From assembly GCA_023392795.1 (NCBI GenBank), contig JAEWNJ010000089.1, positions 1 through 34,405 of the forward strand: a DNA stretch of 34,405 nucleotides, read 5' to 3'. Within the stretch, counting starts at the first letter, position 1; each line of letters begins with the position of its first letter. Made by a program: the position numbers and the translations under genes. The notes below the pieces were generated by a model that was not told where the DNA came from, did not search any database, and saw only the letters and a list, made by a program, of their open reading frames with translations. Origin of the DNA: Candidatus Cloacimonadota bacterium. Its GTDB lineage: Bacteria > Cloacimonadota > Cloacimonadia > Cloacimonadales > Cloacimonadaceae. Of the stretch, positions 15,674-23,434 are shown piece by piece.

Positions 15674-16135
15674 ATGATTCAAGCTTTAGAGTTATCAAGC
15701 TATCTAAGTCTCGATAGAGTATTGGATTTGGTTCCCTGCACCAAGCAAGAACTGCTGGAACTCATGCTTACGATGCTTCTGCAAGATCCCGCCATCAAGG
15801 ATCCTGTCGCAGTGCGGAAAGCTGTCCTGGAACGCGAAAACAAAGCCAATACCGCGATAGGACACTCGATAGCCATTCCCCATGGTCGCTGCTCTGGAGT
15901 CGATGATTTCGTAGTGGCCTTCGCCAGAATCAAGGATGGCATGGATTATGGCAGCGACGATAAGGAAAAGGTGAAAATCGTCTTTATGATCGTGGCTTCG
16001 GACACCCAGGATAAGGAATATATTCGGCTGCTCTCCCGCTTGATGTTGCGCCTCAGAAATCCTGATTTTATCGAAGAGCTGATGCAGGCCGCAGATTCCA
16101 CGGCTATGTACAATCTCCTGAAAGTGACACGTTGA
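15674..16135 (+). CDS. PTS EIIA type-2 (fructose/nitrogen-type) domain protein
   Basis: Single-domain EIIA proteins either pass phosphate from HPr to a sugar permease or, in the PtsN branch, act as regulators. The 153 residues cover just this domain. The active-site region ANTAIGHSIAIPHGR contains the phosphorylatable His70, with His64 nearby. DTQDKEYIRLLSRLMLRLRNPDFIEEL is the conserved C-terminal half. No EIIB, EIIC, HPr or EI gene is in the window. The next gene is a cation/proton antiporter 9 bp away, so a regulatory rather than sugar role is inferred. The start codon has AGAGG 13 nt upstream, longer than usual, but no better in-frame start exists. Confidence 0.9.
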   Translation: MIQALELSSYLSLDRVLDLVPCTKQELLELMLTMLLQDPAIKDPVAVRKAVLERENKANTAIGHSIAIPHGRCSGVDDFVVAFARIKDGMDYGSDDKEKVKIVFMIVASDTQDKEYIRLLSRLMLRLRNPDFIEELMQAADSTAMYNLLKVTR

Positions 16136-16144
16136 TCAGCAGTT

Positions 16145-17344
16145 TTGAATAGCACGCATATCCTTTCGTTCTTTGGCGTTGCCATGCTCTTTTCCATCCT
16201 GACCGGGAGAGGGGCTTCTTACATCAAGGTTCCTATCATCATCGGTTACATCATCACCGGAGCTTTGTTCGGGCCTTCGATCCTGCATTATGTAAGCAAG
16301 ATAGAACTAGCTCAGCTTGGCTTCATCAATATCCTTACCCTGGCCCTGATCGGCTTCAACATCGGTAGTGAGTTACGTTTCCGCGAATTGCGGAAGATGG
16401 GACGCAAGATAGTGATCATCGTGATTATGGAGGCCGGAATCGCCTTTTTGGTGACTGGTGTGGCCACTGCCATCGTGTTAAAAAGCATCCCCATGGGAAT
16501 CATCTATGGCGCTCTGGCATGTGCTACGGCTCCTGCCGGAACAGTGGATGTGATCAGACAATACCAGGCCAAGGGAGAGCTTACATCCACGCTATTTGCG
16601 GTGATGGGCCTGGACGATATCTTTGCCTTGATCTTGTATTCCCTGGCTGTGCCATTGGCGGGTATCATGCTGGGATCGCAGAACATCAGCGTGGGAGCTG
16701 CGATTCTGCATTCATTGTGGGATATCACACTGGAACTTGGCCTCGGAGCTTCCTTTGGTTATCTCTTGGTACGGATAGGCAGATATCTGCACGATCAATC
16801 CCTTTTTTTGATTTACTCATTGGGGAGCCTGTTTCTAATGTGTTCCCTGGCTGAGCTGTTTGCCATCTCCCCCATCCTGCTGTGCATGAGCGCGGCTATA
16901 GTGATGACCAATACCAATGGCATTATTACCAGAAAGTTTACAAACGCTCTCACTCAGTGGTCACCTCCGGTGTATCTGCTTTTCTTCGTAATGATCGGCA
17001 CAAAGCTGGATTTTGGAATGATCAAAAGTTATGCCTGGCTGATCATATTCTATATCGCTTTCCGAACTCTGGGGAAATACTACGGGGCACTGTGGGGCGG
17101 GAAGCTGGCCAAAGCCTCGGATAAAGTGACTAAAAACCTGGGATTTACCCTGCTTTCTCAGGCAGGGGTGGCCATTGGACTTACTCTGGGGGCAGCAAAG
17201 GTGCTTGGCGATCTGGGGCTGGATTATCAAGCCAATCAGATTATCAGCGTGATGACAGCAACCACCTTTTTGATCATGCTGGTGGGTCCAGTGCTGGTAA
17301 AGTATGGCCTGAAACGTGCCAATGAACTCAAAGTGAAGGACTAA
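16145..17344 (+). CDS. CPA2-type cation/proton antiporter
   Basis: The 399-residue protein has about 12 hydrophobic segments and no cytosolic TrkA-N or TrkA-C domain, so it is a bare membrane exchanger. Family features are YIKVPIIIGYIITGALFGPS in the first helices, ALIGFNIGSELRFRELRK, ACATAPAGTVDVIR (about 125-138) and GLDDIF. The acidic pair D157-D158 is the ion-binding signature of electrogenic exchangers. The start is given as TTG at 16145, 9 bp after the EIIA stop, because starting at the next ATG (16184) would cut into the first membrane helix. No strong ribosome binding site is seen for either, so the start is uncertain. It likely exchanges Na+ or K+ for H+ across the inner membrane. 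Confidence 0.88.
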   Translation: MNSTHILSFFGVAMLFSILTGRGASYIKVPIIIGYIITGALFGPSILHYVSKIELAQLGFINILTLALIGFNIGSELRFRELRKMGRKIVIIVIMEAGIAFLVTGVATAIVLKSIPMGIIYGALACATAPAGTVDVIRQYQAKGELTSTLFAVMGLDDIFALILYSLAVPLAGIMLGSQNISVGAAILHSLWDITLELGLGASFGYLLVRIGRYLHDQSLFLIYSLGSLFLMCSLAELFAISPILLCMSAAIVMTNTNGIITRKFTNALTQWSPPVYLLFFVMIGTKLDFGMIKSYAWLIIFYIAFRTLGKYYGALWGGKLAKASDKVTKNLGFTLLSQAGVAIGLTLGAAKVLGDLGLDYQANQIISVMTATTFLIMLVGPVLVKYGLKRANELKVKD

Positions 17345-17354
17345 GGAGCGACAA

Positions 17355-17672
17355 ATGTACATGATTTTTCACCTCTATAACGATAAATATCTCGACGACG
17401 TGATCCTGGCCCTGGCAGAGGCAGGAATCTCAGAAACCATCGTGCTCTCCGGAGAAAGCCTGGGACAAAAGATGCTCTATGATATTCCGCTTTTTGTTAG
17501 TTTTCAGGATAGCGCGGCGATGCGAACCGGATACGGCAACGTGATCATGGGCGAAGCTGATGAAGAAGATATCCTGTTCGCTCTGGAAGAATTGAAGAAC
17601 TCGGGGCTGGACTTGCTGGAAAAGAAGCTGGCAATGATATATCTATTGCCGGTATCGAAGGTCATTCATTGA
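17355..17672 (+). CDS. PII-like signalling protein, 105 aa
   Basis: The small protein shows a double beta-alpha-beta pattern: MIFHLYNDKYLDDVILALAE, GISETIVLSGES, then GEADEEDILFALEELKNS and KKLAMIYLLPVSKVIH. The LDDV helix and the closing strand before VSKVI resemble PII and PII-like proteins, which are trimeric sensors of nucleotides or metabolites that often bind transporters. The typical uridylylated T-loop sequence of GlnB is not present, so it is a PII-like relative and not GlnB. AAGGAG stands 7 nt before the ATG and the gap to the antiporter stop is 10 bp. It is therefore in the same operon and probably acts on that transporter (inference). Family assignment is moderate. Confidence 0.68.
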   Translation: MYMIFHLYNDKYLDDVILALAEAGISETIVLSGESLGQKMLYDIPLFVSFQDSAAMRTGYGNVIMGEADEEDILFALEELKNSGLDLLEKKLAMIYLLPVSKVIH

Positions 17673-17930
17673 ATCCGGGTAATGCAGTAAGAACTCGCTG
17701 TACATCCTGAATAAGTGCATGAAGTCAATCCCGGGGGAGTTCTTGTTTCGAGTCTATTCCTGGGTTCCCGTGCTTTTGCAACACTCTTGCAACCCTCCTG
17801 CATCCCACGTGAGAGGAATCCGGGAAGGTGGCAAGAGGCCAGAAAGCCAGCAATGCCCGCCTATGTCCCATCAATCGAAAAGGCAGAGCCGAAGCTCTGC
17901 CTAATCAGGATGTCAAAACAAATAATTAGC
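17673..17930. other. Convergent intergenic region with an 11-bp degenerate triple repeat
   Basis: No gene is seen. Three degenerate 11-mers stand in tandem: CTTTTGCAACA (17773), CTCTTGCAACC (17784) and CTCCTGCATCC (17795-17805). No plus-strand terminator with a T-tract is visible after the PII-like gene. The hairpin at 17881-17902 works only for the minus-strand gene. Confidence 0.5.
17878..17902 (-). terminator. Intrinsic terminator of the minus-strand HU gene
   Basis: Read on the minus strand, AGGCAGAGC, a TTCG tetraloop and GCTCTGCCT form a perfect 9-bp stem, followed by TTT. The stem begins 28 nt after the HU stop codon. TTCG loops are typical of stable terminators. Confidence 0.85.
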
Positions 17931-18206
17931 TTATTTTTTGACAGCGTCTTTGAGTTTTTTGCCAGCTTTGAAAACAGGAACTTTACGTGCCGGAATTTTC
18001 AAAGGAGCTTTGGTTTTGGGATTGATGCCTTTACGAGCCTTGCGGTGTGCAACGCTGAAGGAGCCAAAACCAACCAAGGAAACCTTTCCGCCTTTCTTGA
18101 GGGTCATGGTGATGCCTTCAAGTACGGCAGCGAGAGCCAGACCAGCAGCCTTTTGGGTAATGCCGGTGTCGGACGCGATCTTTTTTACTAATTCATCTCT
18201 GCTCAT
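17931..18206 (-). CDS. hup: HU family DNA-binding protein
   Basis: HU is a dimeric nucleoid protein that bends DNA. The 91-residue product has the family order: MSRDELVKKIASDTGITQKAA (helices), LVGFGSFSVAHRKARKGINP (beta arm base) and PARKVPVFKAGKKLKDAV. The usual NPKTG at the arm tip reads NPKTK. The frame extends upstream to 18341, but the ATG at 18204-18206 has a perfect AGGAGGT 3 nt before it. It is a single-gene unit with its own promoter (TTGACA, 17 bp, TTTTAA) and terminator. A second HU/IHF-type gene is at 24630. Confidence 0.97.
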   Translation of the reverse strand: MSRDELVKKIASDTGITQKAAGLALAAVLEGITMTLKKGGKVSLVGFGSFSVAHRKARKGINPKTKAPLKIPARKVPVFKAGKKLKDAVKK

Positions 18207-18255
18207 TTTACCTCCTGTTGTAGTTTCGATAAGCGTTCGAGATATTCGGTTTCTA

Positions 18256-18284
18256 TTAAAACGCGGGCTTAGATATTCTGTCAA
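18256..18284 (-). promoter_or_regulatory. Promoter of the minus-strand HU gene
   Basis: On the minus strand TTGACA (18284-18279) is followed after 17 bp by TTTTAA (18261-18256), about 50 bp before the start codon. Confidence 0.6.
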
Positions 18285-18446
18285 CCAAAAAATCACCATT
18301 TCTAGGTCTTTTTTGCATTTCGTTAGCTGTACAGTGGACACAGATAGCTGGCAACTATATGTATATCATGTATATAGTGGATGTAGTTATTTTTACACTT
18401 ATCAATAGCAATTCCTTAGCGATGTGGCATCTATCCCTTTTTTCAG

Positions 18447-18475
18447 TTGACAAATTAGCAGCCCCATACAGCGTG
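18447..18475 (+). promoter_or_regulatory. Putative promoter of the TPR lipoprotein gene
   Basis: TTGACA (18447-18452) lies 50 bp before the start codon. The -10 is ambiguous: AGCGTG at 17 bp, or TACAGC at 14 bp. Confidence 0.45.
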
Positions 18476-18502
18476 TGAACAGAATAAAATCTGGAGGATT
18501 TA

Positions 18503-19693
18503 ATGCTGAAAGGAAGATATTTTGCCCTCGTAGCTCTACTGGTTCTCGTAGCCCTTAGCGCCTGCTCCTCAAACAAGCAGGTTGTCGAAGAACAGGTGAT
18601 TGAACCCGTACGTAACCCTTTAGCCCTGGCCCGTGAAGCTGCCACTGAGGGAGCGGACATGTATCAGGATAAGATGTATGACGCTGCCATCGTAGCTTTC
18701 CAAAACGCCTGGGATCTTTTCAACGAAGCTGCCCCCACAGCCACTGAAGCAGATTCTGTGGCTTACAACATGGAAATCATGAAGATGAACATCGCCAAGA
18801 GTCATGCCGATCTGGCATACGATCACATGGACATAACCCTCTATGATGATGCCTTAACGAGTTATCAAAGCGCTCTGGATATATACAAAAACCACACTCC
18901 CGTCGTTATCACACAGGAAGATTTGGATCGTGACATCTTGAGTACCTACAACAATATGGCCATCGTAACGCAGAAAGCTGGTTTGTATGAAAAAACCGTG
19001 GAATACTACGACGAAATCCTCAAGAGAGATCCTAATAATGAAGGTATCCTCAATGCCAAATTCCACGTACTAAGCGACAATCTGAAGGATGATGTACGCG
19101 CTTTTGAAGTCTTGAGCGATTACGCAGAAGTGGCAAATAGCGACGCCGCCTATCTGATGCTGGCAGAGAGCTACAACGAAAAGCGTAACTTCACTGCGGC
19201 AGAAGCTGCCTATATGAAAGCTCTGGCCCTTCGCGAAGACGCCGATATGTATGCCCGCTTGGGTAACTTCTACCGTTCCAGCAATCAGTGGAGCAAAGCA
19301 AATACCTATCTGGAAAAGCTCGCCGCCACCAATCCTGACGAGCAAACCTTGTCCCTTGTTTACAAGCAGATCGGCCAAAACTACCAGCAATTGGGAAATT
19401 CTGCCAAGATGGCTGAGTATCTGGAGAAATCCGTTAACATCGATCGTGATCCCAATACTGCCCTCATCCTGGCCAGTCATTACAATGGAGCCAAAAACTG
19501 GGGTAAGGTAATCACCTATAGCACGATGGTGCTGAGCTCTCAGGCAAATAACGCCGCTGCCCGGATGTTGCGCGGTGTAGCATATCTGCAGCAGAAGAAT
19601 TATCCATCTGCCCGTGCCGATTTGGAACGCATCCAAAACGACAGTACTTACGGCGCTCAGGTTCAGGGCATCCTGAAGAGCCTCCCCAAATAG
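18503..19693 (+). CDS. TPR-repeat lipoprotein
   Basis: The 396-residue protein starts with a lipoprotein signal peptide: MLKGR, then a hydrophobic stretch and the lipobox LSAC with Cys21 as the lipidation site. It should therefore be membrane-anchored in the periplasm or outer membrane. From about residue 45 the sequence is a string of helical hairpins with the TPR rhythm of A, Y and L residues, such as YDAAIVAFQNAWDLF, YDDALTSYQSALDIY, YEKTVEYYDEILKRDPNN, FTAAEAAYMKALAL and WSKANTYLEKLAATNP. I count roughly eight to nine units. TPRs bind proteins; the partner is unknown. GGAGG lies 5 nt before the ATG. A strong terminator follows. Confidence 0.92.
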   Translation: MLKGRYFALVALLVLVALSACSSNKQVVEEQVIEPVRNPLALAREAATEGADMYQDKMYDAAIVAFQNAWDLFNEAAPTATEADSVAYNMEIMKMNIAKSHADLAYDHMDITLYDDALTSYQSALDIYKNHTPVVITQEDLDRDILSTYNNMAIVTQKAGLYEKTVEYYDEILKRDPNNEGILNAKFHVLSDNLKDDVRAFEVLSDYAEVANSDAAYLMLAESYNEKRNFTAAEAAYMKALALREDADMYARLGNFYRSSNQWSKANTYLEKLAATNPDEQTLSLVYKQIGQNYQQLGNSAKMAEYLEKSVNIDRDPNTALILASHYNGAKNWGKVITYSTMVLSSQANNAAARMLRGVAYLQQKNYPSARADLERIQNDSTYGAQVQGILKSLPK

Positions 19694-19710
19694 ATTTGAC
19701 GTTATAGACT

Positions 19711-19741
19711 GGCGGGCAGTAACACTGTCCGCCTGTTTTTT
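19711..19741 (+). terminator. Intrinsic terminator after the TPR lipoprotein gene
   Basis: GGCGGGCAG (19711-19719) and CTGTCCGCC (19725-19733) pair over 9 bp with one G-U pair around the loop TAACA, followed by TGTTTTTT (19734-19741). The T-tract ends only 7 nt before the next start codon. Confidence 0.88.
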
Positions 19742-19748
19742 ACCAAGT

Positions 19749-20201
19749 ATGGATTACAAGAAAATAAAGTCTGACGGTTCGATCAAGGCGATCTATCGTT
19801 TCAACGAGGTTCAGAAGCTTGCGCGCCCTTTGTTGGGGACAAATGTTCCCGCCGGATTCCCCTCCCCCGCACAGGATTACATTGAGGGTTTACTGGATCT
19901 GAATGAGCACCTTGTCCGTCATCCGTCTGCCACCTTTTTTATGCGGGCGGACGGCTATTCGATGAAGAATGCCGGGATAATCCCGGGGGATCTGTTAATC
20001 GTGGACAGGGCACTGGAGGCCACTTCCAATAACATTATAGTGGCCATCGTGGATGGAGAGTTTACCCTGAAGCGATTGAAGATTGTGCAGGGACACTACT
20101 TTCTGATCCCCGAAAATGAGGAGTTTGACCCCATTCCCATCGATGAAGATGTCGATTTCGTAATCTGGGGAGTAGTTACATACGTAATCCATTCGTTGTA
20201 A
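19749..20201 (+). CDS. umuD: UmuD-like S24 (LexA-type) peptidase
   Basis: UmuD-type proteins cleave themselves on RecA filaments and then serve translesion polymerase V. The 150 residues follow UmuD closely. The predicted cleavage site is Ala35-Gly36 in VPAGFPSPAQDYIE. The block DLNEHLVRHPSATFFMRADG precedes catalytic Ser71 (GYSM), and the general base is Lys108 in DGEFTLKRL. No DNA-binding domain precedes the site, so it is not LexA. No umuC/dinB gene is adjacent; the next gene, overlapping by 1 bp (TAATG), encodes an outer-membrane protein. The ATG lies 8 nt after a terminator T-tract and has no Shine-Dalgarno sequence, yet later in-frame starts would remove the cleavage region. No LexA-type box was recognised. 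Confidence 0.88.
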   Translation: MDYKKIKSDGSIKAIYRFNEVQKLARPLLGTNVPAGFPSPAQDYIEGLLDLNEHLVRHPSATFFMRADGYSMKNAGIIPGDLLIVDRALEATSNNIIVAIVDGEFTLKRLKIVQGHYFLIPENEEFDPIPIDEDVDFVIWGVVTYVIHSL

Positions 20202-23200
20202 TGCCGATGCTTGTCTGGCTGGTCCTGTTGCTATTCCCCATGGCATTAGGGGCTGAATCCAGCGGGTATGTGATAGATGAAACGATCCTCCTAAACAGCC
20301 GCCAGCATGACTACAAGCTGATCCACTCCGGTATCATCAACCGCAGTGAAAGTGTTCGAACTGACAGCTTGAGTTTGCTCCCCAATCGTGACTATACAAT
20401 TGATTACAAGTCAGGCTACCTGCATCTGAAACACCTTCCCGAAACAGGGATAATCAGCATCAGTTACCTGATCATCCCACCCGAGATCACGAAGCCGGTG
20501 TTTACCTACGAAAGCTTCGTGTTTAGCGATAGCAGCAAGGTGGTGAGCCCCAGGGAAAACATTTTTACCGGGAGTTCTCGCCTTCAGATCACAGGAAGCA
20601 AGACCTTCGCGCTCAGTTTTTCGGAGAGCGGGGAAACCGATCTTCTACAGTCGTTATATGTGAATCTGGGTGGAGAACTGAGCAAGGATGTACAGATCGA
20701 AGCGCGGCTCTCTGACAGCCAGAGCAAATTGAGTCCGGAGGGAGATTCCAAGGAACTCTCCAGTCTGGACCGTGTATTTATCAGGGTATATTCACCCCGT
20801 TGGCAAATTGGCATGGGAGATCTGGATCTCAGCCTGGAAGATAGTAAATACTTGGGGTACCAGACTAAGATTGAAGGTATCTCAGCTTCCTACAAAGGAG
20901 ATCATGAAGCCCTGGCAGCATACAGCGCCGGCAGTGGAAAACGAGCCAATCAGACCATTGGCATTATTGATGGCAAACAGGGGCCATACTATCTATCTGC
21001 CAATTCCTACCAACGCAGCTTCATCGTGGTAGCCGGCAGCGAAGAAGTTTATCTGGACGGCGAGCGCTTGGAGCGAGGTACGGATTACTATATCGATTAT
21101 GCTGAGGGCTCCATCATGTTCCGCCGCATGGTAGCCTCTGCAAACATAGTGCATGTGTATTTCCAGTACTCGGAGGAAAACTACAGTCAATCCACATACT
21201 TCGCAGGGACTAAAGTAAACTTGGGAGAGCATTTTAAAGTATCCGCCCATCTGATCCATCAACTTGATGCCAAGAATAAGCCCCTGCTCTTTGAATTTGA
21301 TGAAAGCGATCTGGACAGCCTCAACGCGGCCGGAGATAATGATGTGTACAGCTCCGGGATCCTGGAAACAGACCCCGGCAGCGGATCCTACGTCCGCTTG
21401 ATCAGCCCTGAAGGCGTCACCTATTATGAATATGCCTGGGGCGATAGCAGCGCTATCTATAACTTGATCTTCAGTTATGTAGGGTCCGGAATGGGTGATT
21501 ACACTGAGTTTTCGGTCGATCGATTCCGGTGGGTAGGCATGGGAAACGGCACGCATATCATTGCGAAAAGGCTTAGCCCTCCAGTAAAGCGTAGCAACAT
21601 GGATATTAGTCTGGCATGGCAATCCGGAGGATGGCAAAGCGGTATCGATGCCCTGTACAGCAATAATGATCGCAACAGCTTGTCTGATCTGGACGACAAC
21701 GATAACGCCGGTGGCATCGCTTCAGCTTATCTAAAATATCTGGAGCCGGAGAGCCCGTTTGAACTGGGTATCTTGGCAGAACACAGATTACCGGATACAT
21801 ACAGGTTCAGCTCAAGGGGTAATCCGGAGCACGATTTTTCCACTCTGGTAACGGCAGATTCTCTGGCGCAATCCACAATCGATCTTAGCATGAACCTTCG
21901 GGGGCAATTCTGGCGCCCCAATCTCCTCCTGCGTTGGCGCGACCTGGATGGCCTGTACATACAGAAAGCTCTTCGTTTCACATCAGAAAGCGATGCTTGG
22001 AGTGTGCTTCCTTCCACTCGTTGGCAAAGCACCATTTCAGAGCAAAGCGGAGAGATGGCAGGAACCCTGCACTATCACAATGCGGAACTACGCTGGCGCT
22101 ACCTGCCGCTGGAATTGAGCATGTCTGGTCTGATGAACAGCATGATCAACGAAGCACCAGACAATCCCGATACCAGATACTACCGCATGCAGCCTGCTTT
22201 GGCATACCAGAGCGAAAAGCAGAATACTCAGATCAGCTTTTCACGCGACAATTCGGATTTTCGGATCACCAAATGGAAAAAGGCAAACAGCTCTGATACA
22301 TATAGCATACGCCACAGCGGAGCCTGGGATAAACACAGCCTGGATCTGGAATGCAGCCATCGCGTACTACAGAATCCCCAATCCATAGACAATCCTGAAA
22401 GCTCTTATGATTTACTGAGACTGCGGGCTTCGCACAACTTCCTGCGGGGCTCTCTTAGTTTGATCAATAACTATGAATTGAATCAGACAGAGTTCTTCCC
22501 AAAGATCCGGGATCTCATCTATGTCGGGCAGGGCCTGGGTTACTACGACAGTACCGGAGTAATGGTGGATACTGGTGATTATGACTATGAGTACATCACT
22601 TCCCAGGATGGCGTCCTCTCCACAGAGATCACAGCGCTGGCCAGCATTTATCTGAAACCCGGGCTCTATCTGAAAGCTCCCATCTGGCAAAAAGTGCACA
22701 GTGACATCAGTCTGAACGGTACCGAACAGAGGGATGCAAGCCCTCAGGCAGGTACCTGGTTGTTTCTGCCCGAATACAGCTTTGACAATGATCATACCAT
22801 ATACGGCCGCCAAAGTTACCTGCAAAACCTCTGGCTGGATCTCTATAAAGGCCGCATAATAGCAAACCTTAGTACCGAGCAAGGCCGGGATCTGGATCGC
22901 CGCTATCAGAGCGCGGAGCGCTCCAACACGAGTATCAATGCACTAAAGCTAGATCTAAAAGGGTATTGGGGATTGAACAACCGCTTCGAGATTATAAGTG
23001 AACAGCTGAAGGAAAGCCGTTATGATTCACTTACCCGCCTCTGGCATGTAAAGAGTTCCACCGAAAAGAACTTTTCCGCTTCCAACACAGCAAATCTGGA
23101 GCTTGCCTACATCTCAGACACCGGAGAAAAGCAAAGCGATGCAGCGCAAAACTACCGCATCCATAGTCTTAGCTTAGCCCCCGCATGGCGTAGTATCTTC

Positions 23201-23434
23201 AAACAGAAATACCGTGTTTCCGGACGCTTCTCCCTGGGCTACAACTTTCGTGAAGGGTCATCATTCCTGGCTTTCTTACCTCAGAAACGCGAAGGATTTG
23301 TCAGCGACGCGCAGCTATTGGGCATCTATCGGATTAACAGCTACAGCAGCTTCAGCCTGGAGTATCGCTTTTCGAAGTATCCAGAGGATAAAAGCAGTCA
23401 CAATCTGAAACTGGAGTTTAAGGCGGAATTGTAA
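20201..23434 (+). CDS. Large outer-membrane beta-barrel surface protein, 1077 aa
   Basis: The protein has a signal peptide (MPMLVWLVLLLFPMALGAES, cleavage likely after LGA). Two stretches describe a compact YLDGERLERGTDYYIDY-type beta domain: residues about 20-100 and again about 280-320 (SNSYQRSFIVVAGSEEVYLD onward). The rest, about 130-1077, alternates aromatic and polar residues in many strands separated by Asp/Ser/Asn-rich turns, and it ends in strands such as SFSLEYRFSK and NLKLEFKAEL, as transmembrane barrels do. It should sit in the outer membrane. No plug, TonB box or POTRA domain was recognised. It overlaps the UmuD-like gene upstream and the TSUP permease downstream, each by TAATG. 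Similar large proteins of unknown role are known in Cloacimonadota and related phyla (recollection, not searched). Confidence 0.78.
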   Translation: MPMLVWLVLLLFPMALGAESSGYVIDETILLNSRQHDYKLIHSGIINRSESVRTDSLSLLPNRDYTIDYKSGYLHLKHLPETGIISISYLIIPPEITKPVFTYESFVFSDSSKVVSPRENIFTGSSRLQITGSKTFALSFSESGETDLLQSLYVNLGGELSKDVQIEARLSDSQSKLSPEGDSKELSSLDRVFIRVYSPRWQIGMGDLDLSLEDSKYLGYQTKIEGISASYKGDHEALAAYSAGSGKRANQTIGIIDGKQGPYYLSANSYQRSFIVVAGSEEVYLDGERLERGTDYYIDYAEGSIMFRRMVASANIVHVYFQYSEENYSQSTYFAGTKVNLGEHFKVSAHLIHQLDAKNKPLLFEFDESDLDSLNAAGDNDVYSSGILETDPGSGSYVRLISPEGVTYYEYAWGDSSAIYNLIFSYVGSGMGDYTEFSVDRFRWVGMGNGTHIIAKRLSPPVKRSNMDISLAWQSGGWQSGIDALYSNNDRNSLSDLDDNDNAGGIASAYLKYLEPESPFELGILAEHRLPDTYRFSSRGNPEHDFSTLVTADSLAQSTIDLSMNLRGQFWRPNLLLRWRDLDGLYIQKALRFTSESDAWSVLPSTRWQSTISEQSGEMAGTLHYHNAELRWRYLPLELSMSGLMNSMINEAPDNPDTRYYRMQPALAYQSEKQNTQISFSRDNSDFRITKWKKANSSDTYSIRHSGAWDKHSLDLECSHRVLQNPQSIDNPESSYDLLRLRASHNFLRGSLSLINNYELNQTEFFPKIRDLIYVGQGLGYYDSTGVMVDTGDYDYEYITSQDGVLSTEITALASIYLKPGLYLKAPIWQKVHSDISLNGTEQRDASPQAGTWLFLPEYSFDNDHTIYGRQSYLQNLWLDLYKGRIIANLSTEQGRDLDRRYQSAERSNTSINALKLDLKGYWGLNNRFEIISEQLKESRYDSLTRLWHVKSSTEKNFSASNTANLELAYISDTGEKQSDAAQNYRIHSLSLAPAWRSIFKQKYRVSGRFSLGYNFREGSSFLAFLPQKREGFVSDAQLLGIYRINSYSSFSLEYRFSKYPEDKSSHNLKLEFKAEL

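Noticed and set aside
19838..19854. GGGGACA/TGTTCCC in the UmuD-like gene as a second copy of the kinase-gene hairpin
   Set aside because: Only 2 nt between arms, one wobble, no T-tract, and the residues there belong to the normal family alignment.
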